The notes: generated by a model from the sequence alone, not told the origin. DNA of 64,000 nt from CAWHPS01 sp963831235 (GCA_963831235.1 CAWHPS010000043.1:1-64000); one strand, 5' to 3'. Positions 36,331-44,964 are shown, counted from the stretch's first letter. A program made the numbers and translations.

Positions 36331-37692
36331 TTAATAAAATAAATTCTTTGTGAGTTCGTTAACGTCCTTTATCCCGATTATTTCAACAGATGGATTGGCC
36401 TTGATTTTTTTTGCATTGTTTGCGGAAAGGAGTATCCTGTTGAATCCCATTTTTTGCGCTTCTTTGAGCCTTGTCTCAAGAAAACTAATTGATCGTACCT
36501 CTCCTGATAGGCCGATTTCACCCATGGCACATACTTTTCTATCAACAGGCTTGTTTAGAAAGCTTGATAAAACCGCACATGCAACAGGCAAATCCATGGC
36601 CGGATCATCGACAGTAAAACCACCTGTGACATTAAGGTAAATATCGTGCATGCTCAAGGGAAAGTCGGCTATTCGTTCCAGTACCGCGGCAATAAGCGAG
36701 AGCCTTTTGGGGTCAACACCAGCGCAGGTCCTTTGAGGGTAATTGAAGTTCATCTTGCTTGCCAGGGCCTGAATTTCAACAAGCAACGGTCGCGTCCCCT
36801 CCATTGCGCAAGCCACAATTGAGCCCACGGTCTTTTCCCTTCGTTCAGACAAGAAAATTTCCGAAGGATTCAAAACCTGTGTAAGCCCGCTGCTCTTCAT
36901 CTCAAATATGGCGATCTCGTTTGCCGCGCCGAAACGGTTTTTGATTACCCTGAGTATCCTATGAACATTATTTCTGTCGCCTTCGAAATACAGTACAGTA
37001 TCGACTATATGCTCCAATACCTTGGGGCCTGCAATGGAGCCTTCGCGCGTTACATGGCCTATCAGGAATATTGCTATGTCAAGAAACTTGGCCGCGCGCA
37101 TCAGTCTTGCCGCGCATTCGCGCACCTGCCCCACGCTTCCCTGGGCTGATGGTATGTCCGGGTGGTAAACCGTCTGGATGGAGTCGATTATAGCAACTTG
37201 TGGCTTTAGTTTTTCCAGGTAATGGATTATTTTGCTTAAGTCATTTTCAGCTGCCGTAAGAAGATTATCGCTGCATGTCATGAGTCTGTCGGCCCGAAGC
37301 TTTATCTGTGTCAAGGATTCTTCACCTGATACATAAAGCACTTTTCTTCCCTGTGATGCCAGCGAATTCGACACCTGGAGCAGGAGCGTTGATTTGCCTA
37401 TGCCGGGATCTCCACCCACAAGAATAAGCGATCCCGGAACAATCCCGCCGCCTAAAATATGATCGAACTCCGTGCTGTTTGTAAGAAATCGTTCCTGCTC
37501 CTCTTTTTTAACCTGCGACAACGGTATGGGCGGTTTGTCTTCCGAGAATGCGGCTTCCTGCCTGTTTGATGAAACAGTCTCCACCTCTTCTACAATGGTT
37601 TCCCATCCTTCGCAGCCGGTGCATTTTCCCATCCACTTTGGGAATCTGCTGCCGCAACTCTGGCACACATAGACGGTCTTAATTTTTGCCAT
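36331..37692 (-). CDS. radA: DNA repair protein RadA
   Basis: At 453 residues the protein has normal RadA length and all its marks. It has an N-terminal C4 zinc finger CQSCGSRFPKWMGKCTGC (about 10-27), a RecA-like ATPase with Walker A GGDPGIGKSTLLLQ (about 92-105) and VAIIDSIQTVYHP, and the RadA motif KNRFGAANEIAIFEM. A Lon-protease-like C-terminal domain (VNVTGGFTVDDPAMDLPVAC-type) follows. It helps branch migration in recombinational repair. It is intact and likely core genome. Confidence 0.96.
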   Translation of the reverse strand: MAKIKTVYVCQSCGSRFPKWMGKCTGCEGWETIVEEVETVSSNRQEAAFSEDKPPIPLSQVKKEEQERFLTNSTEFDHILGGGIVPGSLILVGGDPGIGKSTLLLQVSNSLASQGRKVLYVSGEESLTQIKLRADRLMTCSDNLLTAAENDLSKIIHYLEKLKPQVAIIDSIQTVYHPDIPSAQGSVGQVRECAARLMRAAKFLDIAIFLIGHVTREGSIAGPKVLEHIVDTVLYFEGDRNNVHRILRVIKNRFGAANEIAIFEMKSSGLTQVLNPSEIFLSERREKTVGSIVACAMEGTRPLLVEIQALASKMNFNYPQRTCAGVDPKRLSLIAAVLERIADFPLSMHDIYLNVTGGFTVDDPAMDLPVACAVLSSFLNKPVDRKVCAMGEIGLSGEVRSISFLETRLKEAQKMGFNRILLSANNAKKIKANPSVEIIGIKDVNELTKNLFY

Positions 37693-37817
37693 GACAATTG
37701 AAAGATAACATTTTTTATAGCGTCAATATAAATGGATATATTGAGTTATTTGATCAGGCTTTCGTCATACTGTTTTAAGCCGTGTAGATGACTTTTAAGG
37801 TTTTTTTAAGGCCAAAC

Positions 37818-37844
37818 TTTGATTAAACTTGCTTTAAATATAAT
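37818..37844 (+). promoter_or_regulatory. Candidate tRNA-Phe promoter
   Basis: A consensus -10 TATAAT lies at 37839-37844, with a weak -35 TTTGAT at 37818-37823 (15-bp spacing). It is about 39 bases upstream of the tRNA gene, a normal distance for a short leader. Confidence 0.4.
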
Positions 37845-37882
37845 GAGAGAGTTATTTTTTTTATCTTTAAAAGCGGAAATAA

Positions 37883-37955
37883 GGCGCTTTAGCTCAGTCG
37901 GTAGAGCAAGGGACTGAAAATCCCTGTGTCCGCAGTTCGATTCTGCGAGGCGCCA
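37883..37955 (+). tRNA. tRNA-Phe (GAA)
   Basis: A full cloverleaf of 73 bases: acceptor GGCGCTT pairs with AGGCGCC, the D-arm AGCTCAGTCGGTAGAGC, anticodon stem GGGA/TCCC around loop CTGAAAA with anticodon GAA, and T-arm CGCAGTTCGATTCTGCG, discriminator A. CCA is not encoded. Its 3' end is the likely integration site of the downstream element, whose integrase is the next gene. Confidence 0.96.
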
Positions 37956-37959
37956 TGTG

Positions 37960-37993
37960 GAACCCCATAATTCAGCAATGAGTTATGGGGTTC
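37960..37993. terminator. Hairpin terminator between tRNA-Phe and the integrase
   Basis: GAACCCCATAA (37960-37970) pairs perfectly with TTATGGGGTTC (37983-37993) around a 12-base loop. A TTTTTT run appears only about 12 bases later, so efficiency on the + strand is uncertain. It sits between two convergent genes. Confidence 0.6.
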
Positions 37994-38010
37994 TCTAATT
38001 TAAGCCTTTT

Positions 38011-39285
38011 TTACTGTCCACAACCTTCACCACACGAACCTTCACCACTTTTATCCGTCACAGGTGGATTCAGATCTTTTCCTGCATTAATTGGAAGTCC
38101 ATACTGATCATTATTTTTACCTTGGCGCTGAAGAAAATTCATTTTACTGTTAGGTTTCGGTGCTTCCTTATCAAAGCATTCTGCCGCTTCTTTGTAATCC
38201 CAGAATGACAGATAAGGGATCGTCAAGCCTGCACGACCCATAATTGTCTGCGTATCTTGTTTGGTAACTTTCTCATATCTTTTCATAGAGGCTAATGAAC
38301 GATGCCCAGATATTTTCATAACATAAGCGTCATTGTGCCCTTGTCTCTTCCATCTCGTAATGGCACGATGGCGAAGGTCGTGGACATGGAAATCCAACAT
38401 ACCGATGCGCCGTTTAAGTGTATTGAAACCTTTTCTGATACTTTTTACAGGTCGACCATAGAAATCTATTATATGATCGCACACCTTCTTTTGATCGATT
38501 TTGGCTTTATCATACCGTGCTTTCTCAAACTCCAGAATCTTTATGAGTTCATCGTGAATTGGAATGTCACGTTCATCCCCATTCTTGGATTTTGGCACAT
38601 GGATGAATTTATCCTTAAAAATCACTTCCTCCCAACGCATTGAAAGAATTTCTTCTGTCCTCATACCAGTAAAGTCGGCTATGATAAGAGTCAGGATAAG
38701 ATACCTCTTAACACCTCTTTTCTTCGTTTGCTTACGCATTTTTTGCATCCATTGATGTCCGAACAAAGAGCGGAATTCCTCGTCACTAAGAATCCGGTCT
38801 CTCACGTTGTAGAATTTGGGCAATTCAACATCCTCAAAAGGATTTTCAGCAATTCGATGTTTCCTGACTTGCCTCCGGAATACTGCCTTCATCATAACCA
38901 TTTCTTTATGGCAATATCCTGAAGATACTTGGGTAAGGCGTTTGTCCATAAAAGCCAAAATGTCATCTTCGGTTATTGCGGTAATATCTTTTTTACCAAT
39001 AAAGTCAACGGAGCTTTTTAGATTAGTATACATGCCTTCGCCAGACTTTTTCCTATTAAGTTTTTTAACCTTGTGCTCCTCAACAGCATCGGAATAAGTA
39101 AATGGCTTGGACCCTTTTTCCAATAAACTCCGAACTATATCTACGTTAGGATTTGTTTCGAGGTTTCGCAGGAGCCTCTTTGCTTCCTTAATATCCCGTC
39201 CAGCAGGAATTTCTACCCGCTTGCCTTTTATTTGCATTCGTACATAATAGCTCTGGTTTCTTTTTATAATATTATGTATCCTCAT
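38011..39285 (-). CDS. Tyrosine recombinase (site-specific integrase)
   Basis: The 424-residue enzyme has the complete catalytic set: R209 in FTGMRTEEILSM, K234 in PKSKNGDERDIP, H302-x-x-R305 in HDLRHRA, H328 in SGHRS and nucleophile Y337 in MKRYEKV. An N-terminal arm-binding part (NIIKRNQSYYVRMQIKGKR) and a core SAM-like domain precede it. GAGGAG precedes the ATG. Lying 55 bp from tRNA-Phe and pointing toward it is the classic layout of an integrative element. A Cys/Gly-rich tail (CGEGCGQ) is unusual. Confidence 0.93.
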   Translation of the reverse strand: MRIHNIIKRNQSYYVRMQIKGKRVEIPAGRDIKEAKRLLRNLETNPNVDIVRSLLEKGSKPFTYSDAVEEHKVKKLNRKKSGEGMYTNLKSSVDFIGKKDITAITEDDILAFMDKRLTQVSSGYCHKEMVMMKAVFRRQVRKHRIAENPFEDVELPKFYNVRDRILSDEEFRSLFGHQWMQKMRKQTKKRGVKRYLILTLIIADFTGMRTEEILSMRWEEVIFKDKFIHVPKSKNGDERDIPIHDELIKILEFEKARYDKAKIDQKKVCDHIIDFYGRPVKSIRKGFNTLKRRIGMLDFHVHDLRHRAITRWKRQGHNDAYVMKISGHRSLASMKRYEKVTKQDTQTIMGRAGLTIPYLSFWDYKEAAECFDKEAPKPNSKMNFLQRQGKNNDQYGLPINAGKDLNPPVTDKSGEGSCGEGCGQ

Positions 39286-39343
39286 AATAATGCTCCTCTA
39301 TTCATCCTTCGGGTGAAGCCAAGCCAAATATCTATATCTGGAT

Positions 39344-39482
39344 TCATTTCGCTCTGAAGCTTCGTAGTATTCTTTTGGCTTCATCAGTTTTTATTCCCAC
39401 AGGAAGTTCAATCCGTTTGCCGTTCAACCGAACTCGAATGTAATAACCTTTATTCCGCTTGACAATGTTGTGTTTCCGCATA
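39344..39482 (-). pseudogene. Relic of a second integrase N-terminus
   Basis: From ATG 39482 the sequence reads RKHNIVKRNKGYYIRVRLNG, and after one extra G continues KRIELPVGIKTDEAKRILRS, which parallels the start of the intact integrase (RIHNIIKRNQSYYVRMQIKG). The frameshift and the early stop leave only the arm-binding part. It is a decayed copy left beside the active gene. Confidence 0.7.
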
Positions 39483-39493
39483 ATTATTCCCCT

Positions 39494-39709
39494 TTAGGCT
39501 TTAAGAATTATTTGCTCACCCCTCGACAACGCATCCTGAATCTGTGAAATTGGAAACCGCCACTGACCGCCTTGTTTGATCGCAAAACGGACATTGTATT
39601 TATGGGGGCTTTCGGACAACCTTCTTAAAATATGCTGTGCTGAGAACCCCATCATTTTCGCAAATTCTTTGACGGTCAAATACATCTTGTTTTGTTCGAT
39701 ATTTTCCAT
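39494..39709 (-). CDS. Excisionase-like HTH protein
   Basis: A 71-residue winged-helix/MerR-type domain (MYLTVKEFAKMMGFSAQHILRRLSE with GGQWRFPISQIQDAL) typical of phage and ICE excisionases and DNA-binding regulators. AAGGAGGT precedes the ATG. Its place directly upstream of the integrase and the relic suggests it directs excision or represses the integrase. Confidence 0.78.
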   Translation of the reverse strand: MENIEQNKMYLTVKEFAKMMGFSAQHILRRLSESPHKYNVRFAIKQGGQWRFPISQIQDALSRGEQIILKA

Positions 39710-39779
39710 ACGTTACCTCCTTCCATTATATATCATAGATTATTGGCACTTTTTCTTATGATTTGCACTTTTTTACAGA

Positions 39780-40244
39780 TTAATGCCGATGAACGCTGAT
39801 TTTTGGCTTTTCCTGAACCCTTTTTCGGTAATGATCTTTTTTTTTGTTTAAGTTCGCTCTGTCGTGTTTTGCTTTTATAATTTTGTCGATTTTTAAGTCT
39901 TTATCCACATAATCATAACCAAAACATTGGCACATTTTCTGGATTTTATCCTTATCAATCTTGGAATCATCGAATGTGCTTTCTCGAATAAATTTTAATA
40001 GCGGAATTGGATCAAAAGGAAAAAAAGATAAACCGCCAGCCAGTTCATTGTAATAGTATCTATCATTTTTTGATACTCTTGACTGACTTCTTAGTTTTTC
40101 GTTTAGTTTATCTTTATATCCATTAAGAAGTTTTTCACCAACACGCCTTGTTGGTTTTTTGCCTAATTCTCGCTTTGCGGTAAGTGCTTTATCGTTTTTC
40201 GTAATCACCCCGACCTGATTTTCATTAATCTTTGTGTTCACCAT
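39780..40244 (-). CDS. Hypothetical basic protein
   Basis: 154 residues, strongly basic (many Lys/Arg), with no signal peptide or membrane helix and no family I recognise. The middle part FFPFDPIPLLKFIRES could be a small fold and the ends look disordered. A GGGGG run precedes the ATG. It lies in the element's early gene cluster with the integrase and the HELRH protein. Confidence 0.6.
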   Translation of the reverse strand: MVNTKINENQVGVITKNDKALTAKRELGKKPTRRVGEKLLNGYKDKLNEKLRSQSRVSKNDRYYYNELAGGLSFFPFDPIPLLKFIRESTFDDSKIDKDKIQKMCQCFGYDYVDKDLKIDKIIKAKHDRANLNKKKDHYRKRVQEKPKISVHRH

Positions 40245-40302
40245 ACGAAGCCCCCTAATTAATTGTTATGGTTTTAGCCCAAAATTATCGCTCCTTCGGC
40301 GT

Positions 40303-40743
40303 TCAGTTATACTTTTTCGATTTCCTTAAGTCTTCATAGGCATAAGTACGCCATTGTACCGCATTACCATTGATGTAACATGGCACTCCATCGTCAATAA
40401 TGTGGCGCAATTCATGTTTTACAACAGAATCAAAATAAATATGATTCTGTTTGATATCTTTTATCGTTATCAACCACCCGTTCATTTCTCGCATTGATAG
40501 CAACATTGCCGCATACTCACGTTCTGTTTCGACATTCCCATCATATTCTTTCTGGTTGGGCGTAGAGTGTATTATTTTAAAATCCTTCCACAATTTTTCA
40601 GCGTCATGTTCTTTCATAAAACAGGCTCGTATAACGCTTTTTGGAAAAGGTTGTGGAGTTAGCTGGCTCCACACGGCACTGATAATTTCTGGTTGAATCT
40701 CAACGCCTTTAATCCTGCCCCTTGGCGTTTTTTCTCTGTCCAT
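40303..40743 (-). CDS. Hypothetical protein with HExxH-type zinc motif
   Basis: The 146-residue protein contains VVKHELRHIIDDG, an HExxH motif (110-114) at the end of a helix, as in small metallopeptidases of mobile elements. A third ligand is not obvious. AAGGAG precedes the ATG. No signal peptide is present, so it would act in the cytoplasm. It could be a minimal protease, or the motif may be chance in a small protein. Residues 60-100 show no known domain. Confidence 0.6.
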   Translation of the reverse strand: MDREKTPRGRIKGVEIQPEIISAVWSQLTPQPFPKSVIRACFMKEHDAEKLWKDFKIIHSTPNQKEYDGNVETEREYAAMLLSMREMNGWLITIKDIKQNHIYFDSVVKHELRHIIDDGVPCYINGNAVQWRTYAYEDLRKSKKYN

Positions 40744-40923
40744 ACTTCATCTCCTTGGCTTAAATATTTTCTTGGCTTTTTAAATAATCCTTAACCATCT
40801 TATTTTGTACTCTGTTTATTCTCAATCTAAATTCAATACCGCCTAGTCAAGACTTGAAATTATTTTCATATATTTTCTAAAAGCAGCTTGAAATAAACGA
40901 TATATTATAAGTTTATCGCTTTT

Positions 40924-42003
40924 TTAAGCCACCCTCGTTTTTAAGTCTTGTGCATCTATCCGTGCCCAAAAAGCTTTATTTTCCTTCATTTCTTTTTCTT
41001 CTGCTTTGCTAAGAGTTTTTGGGATCGCATTAGCAAGAATTAGCTCCATAAATTCATCTCTCATAGGCTTTAGGTTTATGGAGATATTTGAGGCTATCGG
41101 GCTGTCCGGATCAATACCTAATTCGTGTCGAAAACGCTTTTTGGCTTTATTGAGAAAACTTACTTGTTTGTCAATACACAGCCAATTACGACCAGTTAAA
41201 TGACATGCAATTGCTGTTGTTCCGGACCCACAGAAAGGATCAATAATCAAATCACCCGGCTTAGTGAACTTTTCTAAACACCAAACAAAAAGGGCAATTG
41301 GTTTTTGTGTTGGATGAAAGCCAAGTTTTTCTCGCTTTTCCTGTATAAATCCACTCCAACGATACGAAAATTTCTCTTGTCGTCCTTTCAGGGATGTAAA
41401 TGCAAGCTCATAATCTGAGGCTTTATATTTTTGGTTTTCCTTTTTCTTATCCCAACATAATGTTTTTTCGCTTTTAGGAAGCATGGGGTTGAAATAATTG
41501 CCTCCCCAAATCACATAATCAAGACTTATCCGTATTATTTCATTAAAGTATTGAACAGATGGCGTTTTATCCCATTTGTTACAGCTCCATTTTCTTGGTT
41601 TAGTATTGTTATGCTTACGCTCGTGCAATCTTTTCCTGTCCGCACCGATTCCAAAGGGGGGATCGGTTAAAGTAAAGCAACACCGATCAGGCAGCCATCT
41701 TAATACATCAAGACCGTCTGCATGAATAAATTGGTTGACAATTAATTTTCCATTTTCATTAAACAGTAGTCGGCGCAATTCCTCAAGTTTCTCTGCTTTT
41801 GATTTACTTTTTACTCCGGCAGGTAACATCAGAATATCTTTAGGATTGTTTGGAGATATGGCAACCAAAGGATCGTTTTGGATTATGTCCGATGATTGTT
41901 CTATTGGCTGAAGACCAATAATATTTTCCATAGAGAGGTTCCTTTCGTTAAAGTTAATTTTATCAGTCATGTACTCTTTTTGCCTGTTTGAGATGTTTGA
42001 CAT
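40924..42003 (-). CDS. DNA methyltransferase (N4/N6, beta-class order)
   Basis: ATG 42003 is preferred over 42039, since AAGGAGG precedes it, giving 359 residues. Motif IV TDPPFGIG (114-120 region) comes before motif I DPFCGSGTT (255-263), the order of beta-class amino-methyltransferases. The target-recognition region lies between. No restriction nuclease gene is adjacent, so it is likely an orphan or element-protecting methyltransferase. A C-terminal relic of a related enzyme lies at 42418-42560. Confidence 0.86.
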   Translation of the reverse strand: MSNISNRQKEYMTDKINFNERNLSMENIIGLQPIEQSSDIIQNDPLVAISPNNPKDILMLPAGVKSKSKAEKLEELRRLLFNENGKLIVNQFIHADGLDVLRWLPDRCCFTLTDPPFGIGADRKRLHERKHNNTKPRKWSCNKWDKTPSVQYFNEIIRISLDYVIWGGNYFNPMLPKSEKTLCWDKKKENQKYKASDYELAFTSLKGRQEKFSYRWSGFIQEKREKLGFHPTQKPIALFVWCLEKFTKPGDLIIDPFCGSGTTAIACHLTGRNWLCIDKQVSFLNKAKKRFRHELGIDPDSPIASNISINLKPMRDEFMELILANAIPKTLSKAEEKEMKENKAFWARIDAQDLKTRVA

Positions 42004-42039
42004 GTGCGCCTCCTTAATGGTTAATTGTGATTCGTTCAT

Positions 42040-42417
42040 CTTTTACAGTTTTTTGAGCCCGCCTGATTATCCTTGGTGTAAATCATCGAAATTTCCTTTT
42101 TTTTAAGCATTTTTATTTTTATTTTCCTTATACATACTATCGTGTTTTTTCATCACATCTTCTTGCGACAGTATGCATCTTTAAGCAAATTATAACCCAA
42201 TGAAATTCAATGTATTGCAAATCCAAAATTACGGGAAACCCTGTTTTTTGCAATCTTTTACGCATAAAAATAATTGCAAATATTTTCATAATTTTTCTAA
42301 TATTTTTGGCATCAAATTTTCCCGCCGTATGACATTTGCCATTTTAACCCTTGGCGCTATTTACCGCCATTTTTACTCCTAACACCCTATTCATATGACA
42401 GACAGCCGGATTAACAG
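42040..42417. other. AT-rich gap without a gene
   Basis: No ORF with an RBS is seen. A + strand ORF at 42200-42382 has poor codon use and no RBS. The stretch separates the methyltransferase from its relic. Confidence 0.4.
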
Positions 42418-42560
42418 TTATCCAGCCATCCATTTACTATTTTCACGTCGAACAGTTCGTAAGCTGTCGGGATCAATGTTTAATTCGTGCATAAAGCGTT
42501 CTTTAGCTTTATAAAGCATTTTTATTTGCAGGCAAGACTCTGTATTCAGGTAACAAGTGC
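42418..42560 (-). pseudogene. C-terminal relic of a second DNA methyltransferase
   Basis: The frame ending at TAA 42420-42418 reads YLNTESCLQIKMLYKAKERF then MHELNIDPDS, which parallels the intact enzyme's KAKKRFRHELGIDPDS. The front is lost to stops. It shows that the element once carried another, diverged copy. Confidence 0.6.
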
Positions 42561-42632
42561 CTCAAATCGAGGCGACAACACTGACGGGTTAACAACAATT
42601 TTTACTTTTTATTAACGCAAATTATGGTATAC

Positions 42633-42788
42633 TCACGCTCCATTTTCTTTTTGCTTGGCCCGTAGCTTCAACTCCTCATCCATAAGGCTTTCCACCCATA
42701 GGACATATTCCCGTTCTTCTTCTTCAGACATAGGGGGGGCTCGCAATTCCTCTTTTTCAAACCCCTCGTCAGAATCTATTATGTACAT
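42633..42788 (-). CDS. Small acidic protein, 51 aa
   Basis: ATG 42788 follows AAGGAGGAAT at ideal spacing. The product is acidic (SDEGFEKEELRAPPMSEEEE, then YVLWVESLMDEELKLRAKQK) and helical, with no family recognised. It lies directly after, and overlaps, a 24-codon ORF, so the two may be translationally coupled. Confidence 0.55.
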   Translation of the reverse strand: MYIIDSDEGFEKEELRAPPMSEEEEREYVLWVESLMDEELKLRAKQKENGA

Positions 42789-42853
42789 TTATTCCTCCTT
42801 AATTTGAAAACATCATTTGGCTTCACAACTATAGCCTCTTTGCCTTTTAACAT
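42779..42853 (-). CDS. Very small ORF, 24 aa, coupled to the next gene
   Basis: ATG 42853 follows AAGAGG. The peptide MLKGKEAIVVKPNDVFKLRR... ends at TAA 42779, 10 bases inside the downstream gene's start region. It may be a leader peptide that opens the following RBS, or the remains of a longer gene. Confidence 0.35.
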   Translation of the reverse strand: MLKGKEAIVVKPNDVFKLRRNKCT

Positions 42854-42941
42854 ATTACACCTCTTAATAAGTTCCTTTTACATCACATTTGATCAATGGC
42901 GCATGTCGGAATTGGCTTGATAGCCTTTACACCCAATTCTC

Positions 42942-43262
42942 CTACTGCCAAGATTTAAAAGTTATCACGGAAACGGCTGGACTGATTTTGTATAATTTTC
43001 CAGATTTAGGTTTCCTAAAGTTGCCGCCGTTTCTATCCGTGCTCATGAACGCATAATCCTTAAAAAGCTCCTGCACGTTATTTATTTTATCGGGGATGAG
43101 CGTTGAATCGGGTAGCGGCAAACTACCGAAAAATGACCCCATGAAATAAAGCGGAACCCCCGTCATGCCATGCCAGTTAAAACAAATGCCTTGACGCTCT
43201 CTGTGAAACAACACAACTCCTGAAACTTTGCCTGTTAAATCAACCAATGTTTCTATCTTCAT
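42942..43262 (-). CDS. Hypothetical protein
   Basis: 106 residues, beginning KIETLVDLTGKVSGVVLFHR, with GGGAGG before the ATG. It is a mixed alpha/beta-looking soluble protein, and no family is recognised. It is one of several short genes between the methyltransferase and the primase-like gene. Confidence 0.55.
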   Translation of the reverse strand: MKIETLVDLTGKVSGVVLFHRERQGICFNWHGMTGVPLYFMGSFFGSLPLPDSTLIPDKINNVQELFKDYAFMSTDRNGGNFRKPKSGKLYKISPAVSVITFKSWQ

Positions 43263-43632
43263 CGGACCCTCCCAATAATTAAGGTTCTATCTACTTTTAT
43301 TGTATCATTAATTTTTTATGGCTATTATCTTTTCACGATATATTCTTTTAGCATTCGCCTCCTTTATTAACTTGGATTGATACAGTGTTTTGTACATGGT
43401 TGGATATATCATTTAAATTATTTAAAAGTTGTCAATTATTTTAAATTAAATTGCTCTACAAGGATGGCATATAAATTGACTTACAGGAGTAGTCTCAGTA
43501 ATTAAAAAAGAGAGATGCATAGAATGGTTCCTTCCCTATTATTGTTTCTTATGGCTTAATATTCCATTGTTTGCAACAATGATATATCATTAATTCTTTT
43601 TCATATTTAGTTTTTATTTATTAAAACTAACT
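43263..43632. other. AT-rich gap without a gene
   Basis: I see no ORF, RNA or clear terminator here. It ends at a long inverted repeat. Confidence 0.4.
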
Positions 43633-43736
43633 GGGTATTTACTTGACTCAGGTAGGCACTTGATGCGGTTATCTTTGCCGCAGAAAGTACGGTATTTTGT
43701 GACGTTTTCCAAATAACCTGAATCAAGTAAATACCC
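43633..43736. repeat. 104-bp MITE-like element with 21-bp terminal inverted repeats
   Basis: GGGTATTTACTTGACTCAGG (43633 on) is repeated in inverted form at 43716-43736 with one mismatch over 21 bp. The 62-base interior includes a GCGG/CCGC dyad. The right arm covers the stop codon of the 64-residue gene. It could be a miniature transposon, a processed RNA hairpin or a regulator of that gene's 3' end. Confidence 0.55.
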
Positions 43737-43917
43737 CATTAAAACTATTTATCATTTTCAAAACCTTTTCTGTATTCATGGAATACTGAAATCCGTCTTT
43801 GATTCTTTTTAGGCATATCGTCTTTTCAGACTTTGAAATTATCTCATAGACATTGTGGGCTTTTCCAGTGCTGTCTATTTTATCACCTACCCGAATATCC
43901 CAGAATGTTATTCTCAT
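43723..43917 (-). CDS. Hypothetical protein, 64 aa
   Basis: Begins RITFWDIRVGDKIDSTGKAH with AAAGGAGA before the ATG. The pattern suggests a small beta-barrel (SH3-like), but the family is unknown. Its last codons are supplied by the inverted repeat at 43716-43736, so its C-terminus may have been changed by that element. Confidence 0.5.
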   Translation of the reverse strand: MRITFWDIRVGDKIDSTGKAHNVYEIISKSEKTICLKRIKDGFQYSMNTEKVLKMINSFNGVFT

Positions 43918-44152
43918 GCAATTCTCCTTTGATTAAATTTGTTATGTCTGCGTGTATATATCATATTTATTATTTGCAGATTTTAATAATTCATCATTAA
44001 TTGTTTTTGGCTAATTTTTATTTGAAATTAAATATTTTAATTTTTCACTAAATCGAACTGATAAATACGATATATTGCAAGGTAGTCTATCCATTTTTTC
44101 AAGAATACAGTTTTGGGGTTATAAAAAGTAGAAGTAAAATGTGTATGCAAAT
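43918..44152. other. AT-rich gap
   Basis: No gene is seen between the 64-residue gene and the terminator at 44153. Confidence 0.4.
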
Positions 44153-44179
44153 AAAAAAGCCGAAGCATCAAGCCTCGGC
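44153..44179 (-). terminator. Rho-independent terminator
   Basis: On the - strand GCCGAGG (44179-44173) pairs with CTTCGGC (44165-44159) and is followed by TTTTTT (44158-44153). It ends the two-gene unit 44216-44775. Confidence 0.75.
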
Positions 44180-44215
44180 AATTAAAATTATTCAGTAATT
44201 TTATTTATTAATAAC

Positions 44216-44488
44216 TCACCCAACCTGCCTCGCCAAGATCGCCATCGCCTTTCGTAAAATATTATTCTCAGCCGCCAAGGTTGCATATTGGCGTTCCGCC
44301 TTCTTTGTTTCAGAAATAATTGGTGTACGATAAGCTGTTTCCGGATTTGCCTGATAAATTCTGATCCACCTTAACAAACTATTTTCCGAAATACCTCGTT
44401 CCGCAGCCGATGTTTGCAGGCTTTTTCCGTTTTGCAGTGCATATAGAACTGTTTCTAATTTGAAATCATCATGAAATCATCGTCTCAT
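44216..44488 (-). pseudogene. IS3-type OrfA-like HTH protein with in-frame UGA at codon 4
   Basis: ATG 44488 overlaps the upstream stop as TAATG and follows GGGAGG. Codon 4 is TGA; the frame then continues to 44216 reading DDFKLETVLYALQNGKSLQT, AAERGISENSLLRWIRIYQ and AENNILRKAMAILARQ. This is a helix-turn-helix plus leucine-zipper pattern as in IS3-family OrfA or related regulators. Either a nonsense mutation has killed it, or translation restarts downstream. No orfB or IS ends are seen, so it may be a domesticated regulator. Confidence 0.6.
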
Positions 44489-44775
44489 TATTCCTCCCTG
44501 TTCTGTGCAGGTTTTACCGGAATGGCTTCCTCTTTGACTATATCTCCGCCTTTCGGATTAAACATCTGTCTGGATGCTATTGGCGTGTGTTTTTTTAAAG
44601 CTTCTTTCCGTTGTTTAAAGTCCACCACGTCTTGTTCTGAATACAATCTGGTTCTTTCATTTAGATATCCCCGCAAAGGGATTTCCGCCCTGTCCGTCAA
44701 CCTAATTGCTGTGCTTAAGGATACACCCATCAAGTCCGCAATACGCCCTGAAGTGTAGAAATACTGCAGCGCCAT
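44488..44775 (-). CDS. MerR/excisionase-type HTH protein
   Basis: 95 residues with a helix-turn-helix (YFYTSGRIADLMGVSLSTAIRL) and a MerR-like follow-up (RTRLYSEQDVVDFKQRK), and AGGAGG before the ATG. It is a probable DNA-binding regulator of the element, co-transcribed with the OrfA-like relic. It is divergent from the primase-like gene, and the 190-bp gap between them is a likely control region. Confidence 0.7.
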   Translation of the reverse strand: MALQYFYTSGRIADLMGVSLSTAIRLTDRAEIPLRGYLNERTRLYSEQDVVDFKQRKEALKKHTPIASRQMFNPKGGDIVKEEAIPVKPAQNREE

Positions 44776-44964
44776 AATTCCTCCTGATTTTTAAGGTTAT
44801 ACTATTGTAAAAAAATAAAGACATTAGAAAGAATATTCACGCTGGTTTGAATGTTTATGTTTTTTAATTTTAAGCAAATAAAAAACGATATATTAAAATA
44901 TGATGATGGGTGTGGCTATGAATAACTACTGTCTTTATAAATTTATTGAAATATAAAGGAACAT

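Noticed and set aside
42200..42382. 60-codon + strand ORF in the gap after the methyltransferase
   Set aside because: No RBS, poor codon use, and it is isolated against a - strand gene block.
17600..44488. UGA recoded as Trp, suggested by in-frame UGA in two genes
   Set aside because: Intact genes use TGA as a real stop (for example 21507 and 25532) and encode Trp with TGG, so a standard code with local nonsense mutations is simpler.
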